A stretch of 64,000 nucleotides of DNA from Clostridiales bacterium (GCA_023666645.1 JAMPBP010000001.1:293103-357102); one strand, 5' to 3'. Positions 26,214-35,962 are shown, counted from the first letter of the stretch. Notes: generated from the letters alone by a model not told the origin. Translations and numbers: made by a program.

Positions 26214-27053
26214 TCACCTTACAATTATAGAATCAGCATCAAAAATGAATGGCCATCTGTGACGCCACTCATTCAGGAGATCATGATTGAGCGTAGCGAC
26301 AAGCAAGTCGTCACCCATTGATGTGGCATCAAGATGGTGACCGCGATAATCATAAGCCCTTGTCATCTCATCATAGTTGCCGAAATCATCATTACCCGAG
26401 CGGTCACATGCCAGAACATAGGCCTGGTTTTCGATAGCACGGGCTATCAAAAGATGTTCCCATGCATACATGCGTGATATTGGCCAGTTGGCCGCTATCA
26501 ATAGGGCATCATAAGGTTTCTCTTTGAGTGAAAAGCGCACCCATGCCGGGAACCTCAAGTCATAGCATACTGCCAGCGCGAGATTCCACCCTTTATAAGA
26601 GATGACCGGAATTGGTTTTTCCCCGGCAGTGAACAGCACACCCTCGGCACTTATGGAAAACAGATGGCGTTTGTCATAATAAATCGGGGTATTGTCGCCG
26701 GGCGAAATAAAAAAGCCACGGTTATAGTATCTGCCAGCTTCACAAGCCAGGTAACTGCCCGCTATTGCCGTATTATATTCATTGGACAGCTCTATCAGGC
26801 GCGCCATTGTGAGGGTATCGTTCTTTCCCGAAATATCCCGCAACAGTTCAATATCTCGGCCAAAAGCGGTAGAGAAAAGTTCGGGCAACAGCAAAAGGTC
26901 CATCTCTCCCTTATGCCTCTCCATAACGCTTGACACTCGGTCAAGATTAGCCACAGGGTTGGCTGGAACAATATCCAAGGATAGCATTCCAACTCTGAGA
27001 TCAGTGACAGGCTCACTCGAGACCAGTTGTGAACTTTTCGGGGTATTTTCCAT
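26214..27053 (-). CDS. Nitrilase-family amidohydrolase (omega-amidase-like)
   Basis: A 279-residue carbon-nitrogen hydrolase. The Glu-Lys-Cys triad is visible: E58 in LLLPELFSTAF, K128 in YYDKRHLFS and C163 in LAVCYDLRFPAW. The overall pattern resembles the YafV/Nit2 group that deamidates alpha-ketoglutaramate or ketosuccinamate, a metabolite-repair role in the cytoplasm. Its first 41 bases overlap the end of the acyltransferase gene, so the two are co-translated. The precise substrate is not readable from sequence. Confidence 0.9.
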   Translation of the reverse strand: MENTPKSSQLVSSEPVTDLRVGMLSLDIVPANPVANLDRVSSVMERHKGEMDLLLLPELFSTAFGRDIELLRDISGKNDTLTMARLIELSNEYNTAIAGSYLACEAGRYYNRGFFISPGDNTPIYYDKRHLFSISAEGVLFTAGEKPIPVISYKGWNLALAVCYDLRFPAWVRFSLKEKPYDALLIAANWPISRMYAWEHLLIARAIENQAYVLACDRSGNDDFGNYDEMTRAYDYRGHHLDATSMGDDLLVATLNHDLLNEWRHRWPFIFDADSIIVR

Positions 27054-27567
27054 TGTACGGTGAATAAAATCGCTTTATCTCTATCATATCGGCTGCCACA
27101 TCGCCCGTAGGTTCAAACACGGTGCTCACATCGATCAATTTATTACTGTAGTCAAGGACTCCAAGCACCACCGGGACATGAGCCTGAATGGCTATGTTGA
27201 GGAAACCTGTGTGCCAATTGGCATTACGGCTGCGTGTACCCTCAGGGGTTATAGCTATTGTTAAGCGAGGTGATTCATTGAACTGCCTCACCATCTGGTC
27301 GACAAGCGACACCTTTTTATCTTTTCGTTTCCTGTAAACAGGGACGCCTCCTATAGCCCGGAACAAATAGCCCAGAGGGAAGAAAAACCATGAAGATTTC
27401 ATCAGGAATCCCGACTTACGTCCCACTGAGGCATAAGCCAATTTGCCCAGTATAAAATCCCAATTGGAAGTATGCGGGGCCACACATATTATGCATTTAT
27501 CAAATTCGGGTGTCGTGATATTGACACGCCACCCGAAAAGTTTAAGAATTTTTGACGACAGGTTCAT
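27013..27567 (-). CDS. PlsC-like acyltransferase
   Basis: A 184-residue lysophospholipid acyltransferase-like protein. The catalytic H-x4-D motif is HTSNWD (H32-D37), in APHTSNWDFILGKLAY. The glycerol-phosphate-binding EGTR box follows as EGTRSRNANWHTGF. It is short for 1-acylglycerol-3-phosphate acyltransferase (about 240) and matches the compact subgroup common in Bacteroidetes, whose acyl acceptor is unknown. It overlaps the downstream amidase gene by 41 bases. The hydrophobic stretch near FFFPLGYLF suggests membrane association. Confidence 0.88.
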   Translation of the reverse strand: MNLSSKILKLFGWRVNITTPEFDKCIICVAPHTSNWDFILGKLAYASVGRKSGFLMKSSWFFFPLGYLFRAIGGVPVYRKRKDKKVSLVDQMVRQFNESPRLTIAITPEGTRSRNANWHTGFLNIAIQAHVPVVLGVLDYSNKLIDVSTVFEPTGDVAADMIEIKRFYSPYNGKYPEKFTTGLE

Positions 27568-27668
27568 TTCTTTCAGAACTCTTTCAGTGGGTTATCGATA
27601 GGGACTCAATCAGTCAAGGATGCCCTCACCCACATTTCAGATGATGTTTAATGTCAACCTCAATGTTT

Positions 27669-28013
27669 TTACTCGCCCTTGTTGGTTGAGTGAGGAACAG
27701 CTGCATTCATCTCTTTAACAATCGAGGCGACCTGATTGTTGAACTCGGCCTTTAACGAGCGATAGGCTTTTGCCATATACGCGGCACGAGCTTTGTTGTA
27801 GGCTTTCGCGCTGTCAAAATCTGACGGTGTCTTGTCATAGGAGAATGAGATTTTGCCCAAAGTAGCTTCCTGAAGGTAAGCTATCTTGATTACGATTTCA
27901 GCAAGAGCCTTGGCGTCAGCCCCGGGAATAACACTCTTTGCGATTATGCACTCAGCGGCCATATCGCCACACATGTAGCGCACTCGCTTCTTTAGATTTC
28001 TTTTATTCGACAT
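27669..28013 (-). CDS. Conserved small helical hypothetical protein
   Basis: A 114-residue, mostly helical, basic-to-neutral protein starting MSNKRNLKKRVRYMCGDMAAECIIA. I recall similar openings in Bacteroidales proteins of unknown function, but no named domain. Alternating Ala, Lys and Tyr in the second half (AKAYNKARAAYMAKAYRSL) looks like an amphipathic helix. The open frame extends to 28118, but that would run into the gene upstream, so the ATG at 28013 is preferred; it is 19 bases after the threonine-synthase-like stop. Role unknown. Confidence 0.75.
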   Translation of the reverse strand: MSNKRNLKKRVRYMCGDMAAECIIAKSVIPGADAKALAEIVIKIAYLQEATLGKISFSYDKTPSDFDSAKAYNKARAAYMAKAYRSLKAEFNNQVASIVKEMNAAVPHSTNKGE

Positions 28014-28032
28014 GATCTTCAATATAATTTGG

Positions 28033-29163
28033 TTAATAATTTGTAAGACAAGCCTTGACCGCAGCGATTGATGGCGCCATGCGTTTAGGCTTGTTATATC
28101 GTTCTTCGTTGTATACAAGCTGATGGGGGAGCTGAATCACGCGATTGAGCAATGGCTCAAGCATACCGCGGCTCTTGGCCGGGTGACTGCTCTGCACGAA
28201 CAATGCCACAGCCCTTTCGTTGCCTTCCACGATATTGGTGGCAGTATTCCACACCGATGCGGAGCGCGGTGACAAGATATATCCCGCCGATGCATAGGCA
28301 TCAACAATAGCCTTATTGTTATCGTCAAGAGGCGATGCTTTGATTATCGAAATAGGGAGCCCGAGTTCGACCGCTATCATGGCGGCGTTGCAGGCTGAAG
28401 TATCATTCTCATTGACAACAATCACTATATCACCCTCTATCTCGGCAATCCGTGCCTTCATGTAAGCAAGAAAATAAGACACTACATGCGACACCAGGGT
28501 GACAACATTGAATGAAGACAAGGCTATAGGTGTGTGCTGCTCGAAAAAGCCGGGCTTACTCATGGCTCGACGCACGAGCTTTTCAAGCGAGTCTTCGTCA
28601 CACGACACAGCATTACGATGGGTCTCGGGGGTGAGCGATATAAGCTGACGACGTTCTACACCGGTGAGTATACCGGCCGTCTGTATGATTATCGGCGCCT
28701 GCCCTATGACGCTTTTCAACGCATAGGTCATTGCCGCGCAACTATCACCGCGCGACGGGGCAAAGAACAGCGTGTCGACGGTAATCATACCATGGTCATA
28801 GAAATATCTCAGAATCAATGCAAACAGCTTGGCAGCCATGTCATATTCCGACATCGTGCTCCCTGATAGCGACTCTATGGCATACACTCTGGTTCCGGCC
28901 GATGCCACCGTAATACAATCGTCGGACACCCATTCATTGACCATAGACCGTAACTGCTCCGGGCTGAAATCCTCACCCATCAAAGCGTTCACCACCACAT
29001 AAGCTATTTCCTGTGGCGTCATCTCAACGATGTTGTTGAAAAACGCCTTAGGTATAGGAGGGATACCGGATGGCAGGATGTCCCCGCCACTGGGATCGAC
29101 ACAGGCTATAACAGCTTGTTTGAATGTATATTTACTATTTCTTTCTATACTACCCTGATACAT
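28033..29163 (-). CDS. Threonine-synthase-like protein lacking the PLP lysine
   Basis: A 376-residue protein that lines up along its length with threonine synthase (ThrC, about 430): an N-terminal helical domain with SGGDILPSGIPPIPKAFF and PQEIAYVVVNALMGE, and a C-terminal YILSPRSASVW, VQSSHPAK pattern. The PLP-binding motif, in ThrC G-P-T-L-A-F-K-D, reads GSTMSEYD (101-108), so the Schiff-base lysine is Y107. The SGDTG loop reads SRGDS, and PSGNFGN reads NENDTSACN. About 50 residues near the middle/C-terminal part are missing. It cannot be a normal PLP enzyme. It is 9 bases after thrA, where Bacteroidales usually have a homoserine kinase and thrC. Confidence 0.82.
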   Translation of the reverse strand: MYQGSIERNSKYTFKQAVIACVDPSGGDILPSGIPPIPKAFFNNIVEMTPQEIAYVVVNALMGEDFSPEQLRSMVNEWVSDDCITVASAGTRVYAIESLSGSTMSEYDMAAKLFALILRYFYDHGMITVDTLFFAPSRGDSCAAMTYALKSVIGQAPIIIQTAGILTGVERRQLISLTPETHRNAVSCDEDSLEKLVRRAMSKPGFFEQHTPIALSSFNVVTLVSHVVSYFLAYMKARIAEIEGDIVIVVNENDTSACNAAMIAVELGLPISIIKASPLDDNNKAIVDAYASAGYILSPRSASVWNTATNIVEGNERAVALFVQSSHPAKSRGMLEPLLNRVIQLPHQLVYNEERYNKPKRMAPSIAAVKACLTNY

Positions 29164-29172
29164 GATAAGAAA

Positions 29173-31605
29173 CTATCGTATGTTGGCAATAGAGATGATA
29201 TCGGCAAACACACCGGCAGCCGTAACCTCAGCACCGGCACCATATCCCTTGATAGACATAGGAAATTCCCGGTAGCGCTCGGTAGTGATGAGTATCACAT
29301 TATTGCTACCTTCCAGATCATAGAAAGGATGACGGCTTCCTACCCGTTGCAATCCGACCTCAACGGCCCCATCTTCAAGCTTTGCAACAAAGCGGAAGTG
29401 TTCTTTTTTCTTTTCAGCATCCAGACGCATGCTTTCAAACTCACTGTCAACCTCAACAATATTTTGGAAGAAATCCTCGATTGTCCCAGTGAAATACTTT
29501 TCAGGTATGAACAAATGTTTTTTCACATCATTTTGTTCTACCACATAGCCTGCCTCACGAGCGAGAATCACAAGTTTGCGCACTACATCGCGTCCACTCA
29601 GGTCGATTCGTGGATCTGGCTCGCTATAACCCTCCTCACGTGCCATCATTATCGCCCTGCTCAACGGAGTGTCCTTCCCAACAACATTGAATATGTAATT
29701 GAGCGTACCTGAGACTACAGCCTCTATTTTTATTATTTTATCGCCAGAGTTGCGCAGATTATTTATCGTGTTAATAATAGGAAGACCTGCTCCTACATTG
29801 GTCTCAAACAGGAACTTGACATCACGACGCCGCGCTATCTCCTTAAGCATGGAGTAGTTCTCATAATCCGACGATGTGGCTATCTTGTTAGCCGCCACTA
29901 CATTCACATTATGATTCAACAGGTCATAATATAAACGAGCAATCTGATCGCTTGATGTACAATCAACAAAGACGGGATTGTATATATTCATACCCAACAC
30001 CTCATCCTTGATACGCGCAGGCGTCGCTGTAAAGGTAGACTCATCAAGCAATTCCTTATAACTGGCCACATCGATACCGTTGCGGTCAAACACTGCCTTA
30101 CGTGAGTTGGCTATACCCACCACTTGTATTTTCAAAGCCTTTTCTTCCAACAGACGATGTTGCTGACCGGCAATCTGGGTCAACAGACGCTGCCCCACAT
30201 TGCCCACTCCCACAATAAAAACATTCAGGACCTGTGACGCTGAGAGAAAAAATGAATCATGAATCACACTGATGGCCTTTTCCAAATCACGCCGATCAAT
30301 GATAAACGAGATATTGGTCTCCGAGGCGCCCTGGGTTATCGCCTTGACCGTAATACCATTGCGGCCTATCGTGTTGAAAAGACGTCCGGCTACACCGGTC
30401 TCCGACTTCATATTCTCGCCTACGATAGCTACTGTGGCAAGACCTCCCTCGGCAATGATATCTGACAGGTCACCGCGACGCAATTCCTCGGCAAACTCCT
30501 CTGACAATGTAGCTACCGCACGCTCGGCATCACTCTGTCTCACAGCTATCGATGTGTTGTTCTCACTTGAAGCCTGTGACACCATAAAGACGCTGACACC
30601 GTTTTCTGCCAGCGAATTGAATATACGGGCATTGACACCTATGATACCTACCATACCCAATCCTGTTATTGTAATGAGACAGGTGTCATTGATTGATGAT
30701 ATGCCTTTGATCGGTTTGTTGGAAGGGACATGCCCGCTCGAAATCAACGTGCCGGGAGCCGATGGATTGAATGTATTCTTAATAAGAATCGGTATATTCT
30801 TATGGTAAACGGGGTAAATCGTTGGTGGATAAACCACCTTCGCTCCGAAATTGCACAACTCCATGGCATCGTTGAACGACATGCGGTCTATGACATATGC
30901 ATTAGGAATGATGCGGGGGTCGGCAGTCATGAAGCCATCGACATCTGTCCATATCTCCAATACCTCGGCATTAAGATTGGCTGCAATTATAGCGGCGGTA
31001 TAATCACTGCCGCCACGTCCCAGGTTAGTGATATTTCCTTGGGCATCAGTCGAAATAAAACCGGGCAAGATTGCCACCTTATCCCCAAAATCATGAAATA
31101 CCCCGTGGATAAGATCGTGGGTTGTCACATCATCAAGCACATCCTTTCCATTACGACACACTGTCCTTATGAACTGTCGGGAATCATATAGAACAGCCCC
31201 GTCGAGAATATTAGAGATTATGAAACTCGACATGCGTTCCCCATAACTTACTATTGTATCAAGAGTGTGCTTCGACAGATCCTTAATGAGGCTCACCCCA
31301 CGGTATATATTGACAAGATCATCAATCATCGAGTCAATCACACTCTTCACATCATTACGCCGTTCCACCGGAACGAGATTGTCGATTATAACGTGGTGCC
31401 GTGCTATAATTGTATTTATATTGTCGCTGCACGCCTCAAACGATTCCAATGCAGCGCGACCGGTATTTATCAACATGTCGGTAACACCGCCCAGAGCCGA
31501 TACAACAATAATCAACGGCCCGTCATTACCATCGACAATAGCCTTGACATTTTTCAGACTGTCGACCGTGCCTACCGAAGTGCCGCCAAATTTTAGTACT
31601 TTCAT
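29173..31605 (-). CDS. thrA: Bifunctional aspartokinase/homoserine dehydrogenase I
   Basis: A fused enzyme of 810 residues for the first and third steps from aspartate to threonine and methionine. The kinase domain opens with KVLKFGGTSVGTVDSLKN (2-19); tandem ACT domains follow (about 310-450); the dehydrogenase begins near 465 with the NAD(P)-binding VFIVGVGNVGQRLL and continues through the catalytic region near 590-700 (KIATSSDYENY, EGYSEPDPRIDLSGRDVVRK). The ACT region suggests threonine feedback. It has a strong minus-strand promoter at 31630-31660, and is first in a run with the threonine-synthase-like gene. Confidence 0.97.
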   Translation of the reverse strand: MKVLKFGGTSVGTVDSLKNVKAIVDGNDGPLIIVVSALGGVTDMLINTGRAALESFEACSDNINTIIARHHVIIDNLVPVERRNDVKSVIDSMIDDLVNIYRGVSLIKDLSKHTLDTIVSYGERMSSFIISNILDGAVLYDSRQFIRTVCRNGKDVLDDVTTHDLIHGVFHDFGDKVAILPGFISTDAQGNITNLGRGGSDYTAAIIAANLNAEVLEIWTDVDGFMTADPRIIPNAYVIDRMSFNDAMELCNFGAKVVYPPTIYPVYHKNIPILIKNTFNPSAPGTLISSGHVPSNKPIKGISSINDTCLITITGLGMVGIIGVNARIFNSLAENGVSVFMVSQASSENNTSIAVRQSDAERAVATLSEEFAEELRRGDLSDIIAEGGLATVAIVGENMKSETGVAGRLFNTIGRNGITVKAITQGASETNISFIIDRRDLEKAISVIHDSFFLSASQVLNVFIVGVGNVGQRLLTQIAGQQHRLLEEKALKIQVVGIANSRKAVFDRNGIDVASYKELLDESTFTATPARIKDEVLGMNIYNPVFVDCTSSDQIARLYYDLLNHNVNVVAANKIATSSDYENYSMLKEIARRRDVKFLFETNVGAGLPIINTINNLRNSGDKIIKIEAVVSGTLNYIFNVVGKDTPLSRAIMMAREEGYSEPDPRIDLSGRDVVRKLVILAREAGYVVEQNDVKKHLFIPEKYFTGTIEDFFQNIVEVDSEFESMRLDAEKKKEHFRFVAKLEDGAVEVGLQRVGSRHPFYDLEGSNNVILITTERYREFPMSIKGYGAGAEVTAAGVFADIISIANIR

Positions 31606-31629
31606 TTTTTTGATTATGGTGTTTCAGCA

Positions 31630-31660
31630 CAAAGATACTCACTTTATTCAAATTTGCAAA
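31630..31660 (-). promoter_or_regulatory. Predicted thrA promoter
   Basis: Read on the minus strand, TTTG (31660-31657), 19 bases, then TATCTTTG (31637-31630): an exact Bacteroidetes promoter. Transcription would start near 31624, about 20 bases before the ATG at 31605, so no leader-peptide attenuator fits. Confidence 0.82.
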
Positions 31661-31700
31661 GTAGATAATTCTTTTGTCAACGCATGACCATGGTTAAAGA

Positions 31701-31731
31701 TTGATTATGTTGGTAAAAAAGTGTACCTTTG
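31701..31731 (+). promoter_or_regulatory. Predicted prfC promoter
   Basis: TTG (31701-31703), 20 bases, TACCTTTG (31724-31731). The start near 31738 leaves an 80-base leader that contains a strong hairpin. Confidence 0.7.
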
Positions 31732-31748
31732 CACTCCCAATAGAGGAA

Positions 31749-31776
31749 ATGCGCTCCCGACTTTTCGTCAGCGCAT
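31749..31776 (+). promoter_or_regulatory. Hairpin in the prfC leader
   Basis: ATGCGCT (31749-31755) pairs with AGCGCAT (31770-31776), and after a CCC bulge GAC (31759-31761) pairs with GTC (31767-31769) around TTTTC. It would form about ten bases after the predicted transcript start and 42 bases before the GTG start, so it may stabilise or regulate the leader. No T-tract follows, so termination is unlikely. Confidence 0.5.
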
Positions 31777-31818
31777 ACCGACTAATTCATTGTAACCCAA
31801 TAAAAGATAATATAGACC

Positions 31819-33399
31819 GTGGCCAACTTAAACGACGAAATTTCTCGCAGACGCACATTTGCCATCATCAGCCACCCTGATGCCGGCAAGACTACACTCA
31901 CTGAAAAACTCCTTCTTTTTGGCGGAGCCATTCACATTGCCGGTGCCGTCAAATCCAATAAAATCAAGAAGACCGCCACCAGTGACTGGATGGAAATCGA
32001 AAAACAGCGCGGAATTTCGGTAGCGACTTCAGTTATGGGATTCAACTACGGTGACTATAAAATCAACATCCTTGACACCCCTGGCCACCAGGACTTTGCC
32101 GAGGACACCTACCGTACACTCACTGCCGTCGACAGCGTAATCATTGTAGTCGACGTAGCCAAGGGCGTTGAGCAACAAACCCGCAAACTGATGGAAGTGT
32201 GCCGCATGCGCAACACCCCGGTCATAATCTTTGTCAACAAGCTCGACCGCGAGGGTCGCGACCCCTTTGACATTCTCGACGAGTTGGAATCAGAGTTGAA
32301 AATAGCCGTCAGACCACTGTCATGGCCTATCAACATCGGCGCCAAATTCAAAGGTGTATATAACATCTATGAGCAATCGCTCGACCTGTTCACCCCCAAT
32401 AAACAGCGTGTGAGCGAGCGTGTGGAAATCGACGATATCAACGACCCACGCATCGACGCCAATGTGGGCGAGACCGATGCCTCCAAACTGCGTGACGACC
32501 TTGAACTCATAGAAAGCGTATACCCCGACTTTGAGGTCGAAGAATACCTCAAGGGAAAATTGGCCCCGGTTTTCTTCGGCTCGGCCTTGAACACATTTGG
32601 GGTCAAGGAACTGCTCGACTGCTTTGTAAAAATCGCTCCCGAGCCTCGACCCGTGGCTGCCGTAGAGCGCACCATCGACCCCCATGAGCAACCATTCACC
32701 GGATTCGTATTTAAAATACACGCCAACATGGACCCAAACCACCGCAGTTGTATCGCATTCGTAAAGGTGTGCAGCGGTGAGTTCCAGCGTAATGCGAACT
32801 ATAAGCATATACGCTCCGGCAAATACATGCGTTTCGCTGCCCCGACAGCCTTCATGGCCCAGAAGAAAAATGTCGTCGACGAGGCCTATCCGGGTGATAT
32901 TGTTGGTATCCCCGATACCGGCAACTTCAAAATAGGTGATACTCTCACTCAAGGCGAGGAACTTCATTTCAAAGGGCTCCCCAGCTTCTCGCCCGAGATG
33001 TTCAAGTATATCGAGAACACCGACCCCATGAAGTCAAAACAACTTGAGAAGGGCATCCAACAGCTCATGGACGAAGGTGTGGCCCAGCTCTTCATCAACC
33101 AATTCAACGGACGTAAAATAATAGGCACAGTAGGTCAGCTGCAATTTGAGGTAATACAATACCGACTACTTCACGAATATGGCGCACAATGCCGGTGGGA
33201 ACCCATCTCACTATACAAGGCTTGCTGGATTGAGAGCGACGATGAAGATGCCCTTGCAGCCTTCAAAAAACGCAAACATCAGTTCATGGCTATTGACCGG
33301 GAGGGCCGCGATGTATTCATGGCCGATTCCAACTACGTCCTGCAGATGGCCCAAAACGACTTTCCCAAGATACGCTTCCATTTTGCGAGCGAATACTAA
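31819..33399 (+). CDS. prfC: Peptide chain release factor 3
   Basis: A 526-residue translational GTPase that removes RF1 or RF2 from ribosomes after peptide release. The G domain shows [18 protein letters not shown], the switch segment [19 protein letters not shown] and [12 protein letters not shown]-Tu-like beta domains and a C-terminal RF3 domain follow. It starts with GTG at 31819; no better start is present and the protein begins in register with other RF3 proteins. It has its own promoter and a hairpin leader. RF1 is encoded 530 bases downstream, a functional pairing. Confidence 0.96.
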   Translation: MANLNDEISRRRTFAIISHPDAGKTTLTEKLLLFGGAIHIAGAVKSNKIKKTATSDWMEIEKQRGISVATSVMGFNYGDYKINILDTPGHQDFAEDTYRTLTAVDSVIIVVDVAKGVEQQTRKLMEVCRMRNTPVIIFVNKLDREGRDPFDILDELESELKIAVRPLSWPINIGAKFKGVYNIYEQSLDLFTPNKQRVSERVEIDDINDPRIDANVGETDASKLRDDLELIESVYPDFEVEEYLKGKLAPVFFGSALNTFGVKELLDCFVKIAPEPRPVAAVERTIDPHEQPFTGFVFKIHANMDPNHRSCIAFVKVCSGEFQRNANYKHIRSGKYMRFAAPTAFMAQKKNVVDEAYPGDIVGIPDTGNFKIGDTLTQGEELHFKGLPSFSPEMFKYIENTDPMKSKQLEKGIQQLMDEGVAQLFINQFNGRKIIGTVGQLQFEVIQYRLLHEYGAQCRWEPISLYKACWIESDDEDALAAFKKRKHQFMAIDREGRDVFMADSNYVLQMAQNDFPKIRFHFASEY

Positions 33400-33457
33400 T
33401 GTTTTTCGGCTGGTGTCAAAGTCATATACTACTATGAACCGTCTTATTTCCATAATG

Positions 33458-33489
33458 TTTGTTGATTATTAATATTTTCACTACATTTG
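33458..33489 (+). promoter_or_regulatory. Predicted promoter of the 62-residue membrane peptide
   Basis: TTTG (33458-33461), 20 bases, TACATTTG (33482-33489). The start would be near 33496, about 13 bases before the ATG at 33509. This strong match is the main reason to believe the small gene is real. Confidence 0.75.
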
Positions 33490-33508
33490 TCAAAAACAAG
33501 AAAGGACA

Positions 33509-33697
33509 ATGTTTGAAAGACTTTGGAATATTATAGTTGAGATTATATACTGGGCTCCTTGTGTATTGTTTGCACTGGCAGTAGTGTTATGGTTATTGGC
33601 CTTGATTTTCAACCCCAGTTCTGTGACAGGCAGCAATTCATCCACAGGTTCGCTCGATGTATTCAACGGTGGCGGCGGTGACGGTGGCGGCTGCTAA
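33509..33697 (+). CDS. Small single-span membrane peptide with Gly-rich Cys tail
   Basis: A 62-residue peptide: an amphipathic start (MFERLWNIIVEIIYW), one hydrophobic span of about 15-33, a Ser/Thr-rich linker (SSVTGSNSSTGS), and a tail ending GGGGDGGGC with cysteine as the last residue. I do not recognise a family. It has its own promoter, is separated from prfC and prfA, and follows no operon pattern. The terminal cysteine after flexible glycines could take a disulfide, lipid or metal. Small inner-membrane regulators look like this, but the function is unknown. Confidence 0.65.
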   Translation: MFERLWNIIVEIIYWAPCVLFALAVVLWLLALIFNPSSVTGSNSSTGSLDVFNGGGGDGGGC

Positions 33698-33848
33698 CCC
33701 CGGCCCATTCTCCGCAAAAAGCGTTGCCGTTGCTCCTCCTTGGACAGTTGCGGTTGCATCAGCTACTCAACACACTCATTGATACTTGTTTAGCGTATAA
33801 ATAATCGGTATTTTCCGAAAGATTTTCAGCACGACTATTCTCAACCAC

Positions 33849-33879
33849 TTGTATGATTTGTTAAAATGTTGTAACTTTG
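33849..33879 (+). promoter_or_regulatory. Predicted prfA promoter
   Basis: TTG (33849-33851), 20 bases, TAACTTTG (33872-33879), about 50 bases before the ATG at 33930. The region 33698-33848 shows nothing else I can support. Confidence 0.68.
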
Positions 33880-33929
33880 AGTCCATTTCATTCCATTACT
33901 AACACATTCAGTTCTATACCTCAATATTA

Positions 33930-35039
33930 ATGAGTGAAAACTCTTTATTACAACGTCTTGACGGCATCGAAGCACGATATGCCGAAGTGAGTACTCTGAT
34001 TACCGACCCTGAGGTTATCAGCGATATGAAGCGCTATGTGCGTCTTACAAAGGAATACAAGGAACTTGAACGTCTCACCGGCGCCACCCACAAATACAGG
34101 CAGTTGCTGGCTGATGTTGATGAAGCCCGCTCCATTCTTGAAAATGAGAACGACCCCGACATACGCTCCATGGCTAAGGATCAGCTTGATGAAGCCCAAG
34201 CCCAGCTACCTCAAATGGAAGAGCAGATTAAATTGATGCTTATACCGGCCGACCCAGAGGATGGAAAAAACGCCATTGTTGAGATACGCGGAGGCACAGG
34301 AGGTGACGAGGCGGCCCTCTTTGCCGGCGACCTGTTTAAGATGTACAGCAAATACTGTGAGTCGATGGGGTGGACTCTGTCGGTCACCTGCTACAACGAA
34401 GGTACTGCCGGTGGATACAAGGAGATTGTATTTGCTGTGTCGGGAAATAATGTATATGGCACACTAAAATATGAAAGCGGTGTCCACCGTGTGCAGCGTG
34501 TGCCGGCTACCGAAACCCAAGGACGTGTGCACACATCGGCCGCCACAGTTGCCGTATTGCCCGAAGCCGAGGAATTTGACGTAGAGATCAATGAAGGTGA
34601 AATAAAATGGGATACATTCCGCTCGGGAGGTGCCGGTGGCCAGAACGTGAACAAGGTAGAATCGGGGGTAAGACTGCGGTACATGTGGCGTAATCCCAAT
34701 ACCGGTGTCACCGAAGAGATTCTGATCGAGTGTACCGAGACACGCGACCAGCCCAAAAATAAAGAGAGGGCCCTGAGCCGTCTGCGCACATTCATATATG
34801 ACAAAGAGCACCAGAAGTACCTCGACGACATAGCCTCCCGACGCAAGACGATGGTTTCTACAGGCGACCGCTCGGCCAAAATCAGAACCTACAATTATCC
34901 TCAGGGTCGTATCACCGACCATCGTATCAACTACACGATTTATAACCTCTCGGCTTTTATGGACGGCGACATTCAGGATTGCATAGACCACCTGATTATA
35001 GCCGAGAACGCTGAGCGTCTCAAGGAATCTGAATTATAA
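33930..35039 (+). CDS. prfA: Peptide chain release factor 1
   Basis: A 369-residue class I release factor for UAA and UAG. The peptidyl-tRNA hydrolysis motif GGQ is at 236-238. The stop-recognition tripeptide appears as PAT in VQRVPATETQGRVHTS, which marks RF1 rather than RF2 (SPF). N-terminal coiled-coil helices and the C-terminal domain are complete. pyrF follows after 21 bases and is probably co-transcribed. prfC upstream has a separate promoter. Confidence 0.96.
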   Translation: MSENSLLQRLDGIEARYAEVSTLITDPEVISDMKRYVRLTKEYKELERLTGATHKYRQLLADVDEARSILENENDPDIRSMAKDQLDEAQAQLPQMEEQIKLMLIPADPEDGKNAIVEIRGGTGGDEAALFAGDLFKMYSKYCESMGWTLSVTCYNEGTAGGYKEIVFAVSGNNVYGTLKYESGVHRVQRVPATETQGRVHTSAATVAVLPEAEEFDVEINEGEIKWDTFRSGGAGGQNVNKVESGVRLRYMWRNPNTGVTEEILIECTETRDQPKNKERALSRLRTFIYDKEHQKYLDDIASRRKTMVSTGDRSAKIRTYNYPQGRITDHRINYTIYNLSAFMDGDIQDCIDHLIIAENAERLKESEL

Positions 35040-35060
35040 AAACATAAATATCTCACAGCA

Positions 35061-35885
35061 ATGAACTATAGTCAACTTGTAGAAAATATCAAGCGTAAAA
35101 AATCATTTCTATGCGTGGGGCTTGACACCGATATCAAGAAAATACCGGCCCATATCGCCAAGGAAAATGATGCTATCTTTATATTCAACAAAGCAATCAT
35201 CGATGCCACAGCTCCTTATTGCGTCGCCTATAAACCCAATCTTGCCTTCTACGAAAGCCTCGGAGTCGAGGGGTGGATTGCTCTTGAAAAGACAATCAAG
35301 TACATCAAGACCAACTATCCTGACCAATTTATAATAGCCGATGCAAAGCGTGGGGACATAGGCAATACAAGCAGCATGTATGCCCGCAGTTTCTTTGAGC
35401 ATCTTGACGTCGACGCTATCACCGTAGCTCCTTATATGGGCGAAGACAGCGTCACTCCCTTTTTAGGGTATGAGGGAAAATGGGTGATCTTGCTTGCGCT
35501 CACGAGCAACAAAGGCAGTCACGACTTCCAGTTTATCGAAAGCACCGACGGTCATCGACTTTTTGAGGATGTGATGCTCAAGGCCCAGACATGGGCCAGT
35601 CCGGAGCAACTCATGTTTGTAGTGGGAGCTACACAAGGAGCCATGTTCAAGGATGTACGCGCTGTAGCCCCCAAAAGCTTTCTCCTCGTTCCTGGCGTCG
35701 GTGCCCAAGGTGGTAGCCTTGAAGAGGTTGCAAAGTATGGCATGACCGATGATTGTGGACTGCTTGTCAACTCATCGCGCGGCATCATCTATGCCTCACA
35801 GGGTGAGGACTTCGCTGAAGCCGCTGCCCGCGAGGCCGGCAAGTTGCGCGACCAGATGAGAGAATTACTTGAAAAACGACTCTGA
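35061..35885 (+). CDS. pyrF: Orotidine 5'-phosphate decarboxylase
   Basis: A 274-residue TIM-barrel enzyme that decarboxylates OMP to UMP, the last step of de novo pyrimidine synthesis. The catalytic segment [13 protein letters not shown] contains the D-x-K-x-x-D set, and VPGVGAQGG is the phosphate-binding loop. Length fits the larger, type 2 form of the enzyme common in Bacteroidetes and mycobacteria rather than the 230-residue E. coli type. It sits 21 bases after prfA. Confidence 0.95.
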   Translation: MNYSQLVENIKRKKSFLCVGLDTDIKKIPAHIAKENDAIFIFNKAIIDATAPYCVAYKPNLAFYESLGVEGWIALEKTIKYIKTNYPDQFIIADAKRGDIGNTSSMYARSFFEHLDVDAITVAPYMGEDSVTPFLGYEGKWVILLALTSNKGSHDFQFIESTDGHRLFEDVMLKAQTWASPEQLMFVVGATQGAMFKDVRAVAPKSFLLVPGVGAQGGSLEEVAKYGMTDDCGLLVNSSRGIIYASQGEDFAEAAAREAGKLRDQMRELLEKRL

Positions 35886-35962
35886 AAAGACCTCTGCGAC
35901 GTTGTGCTGATTTTTTAGCGAATATTATAGTAAAATAATACTCCACGCTCAATTTTTTTTGT

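Noticed and set aside
18390..35946. AATAATACTCCAC shared by 18390-18402 and 35934-35946
   Set aside because: A 13-base match in AT-rich spacers is expected by chance several times in 64 kb, and the distances to the promoters differ.
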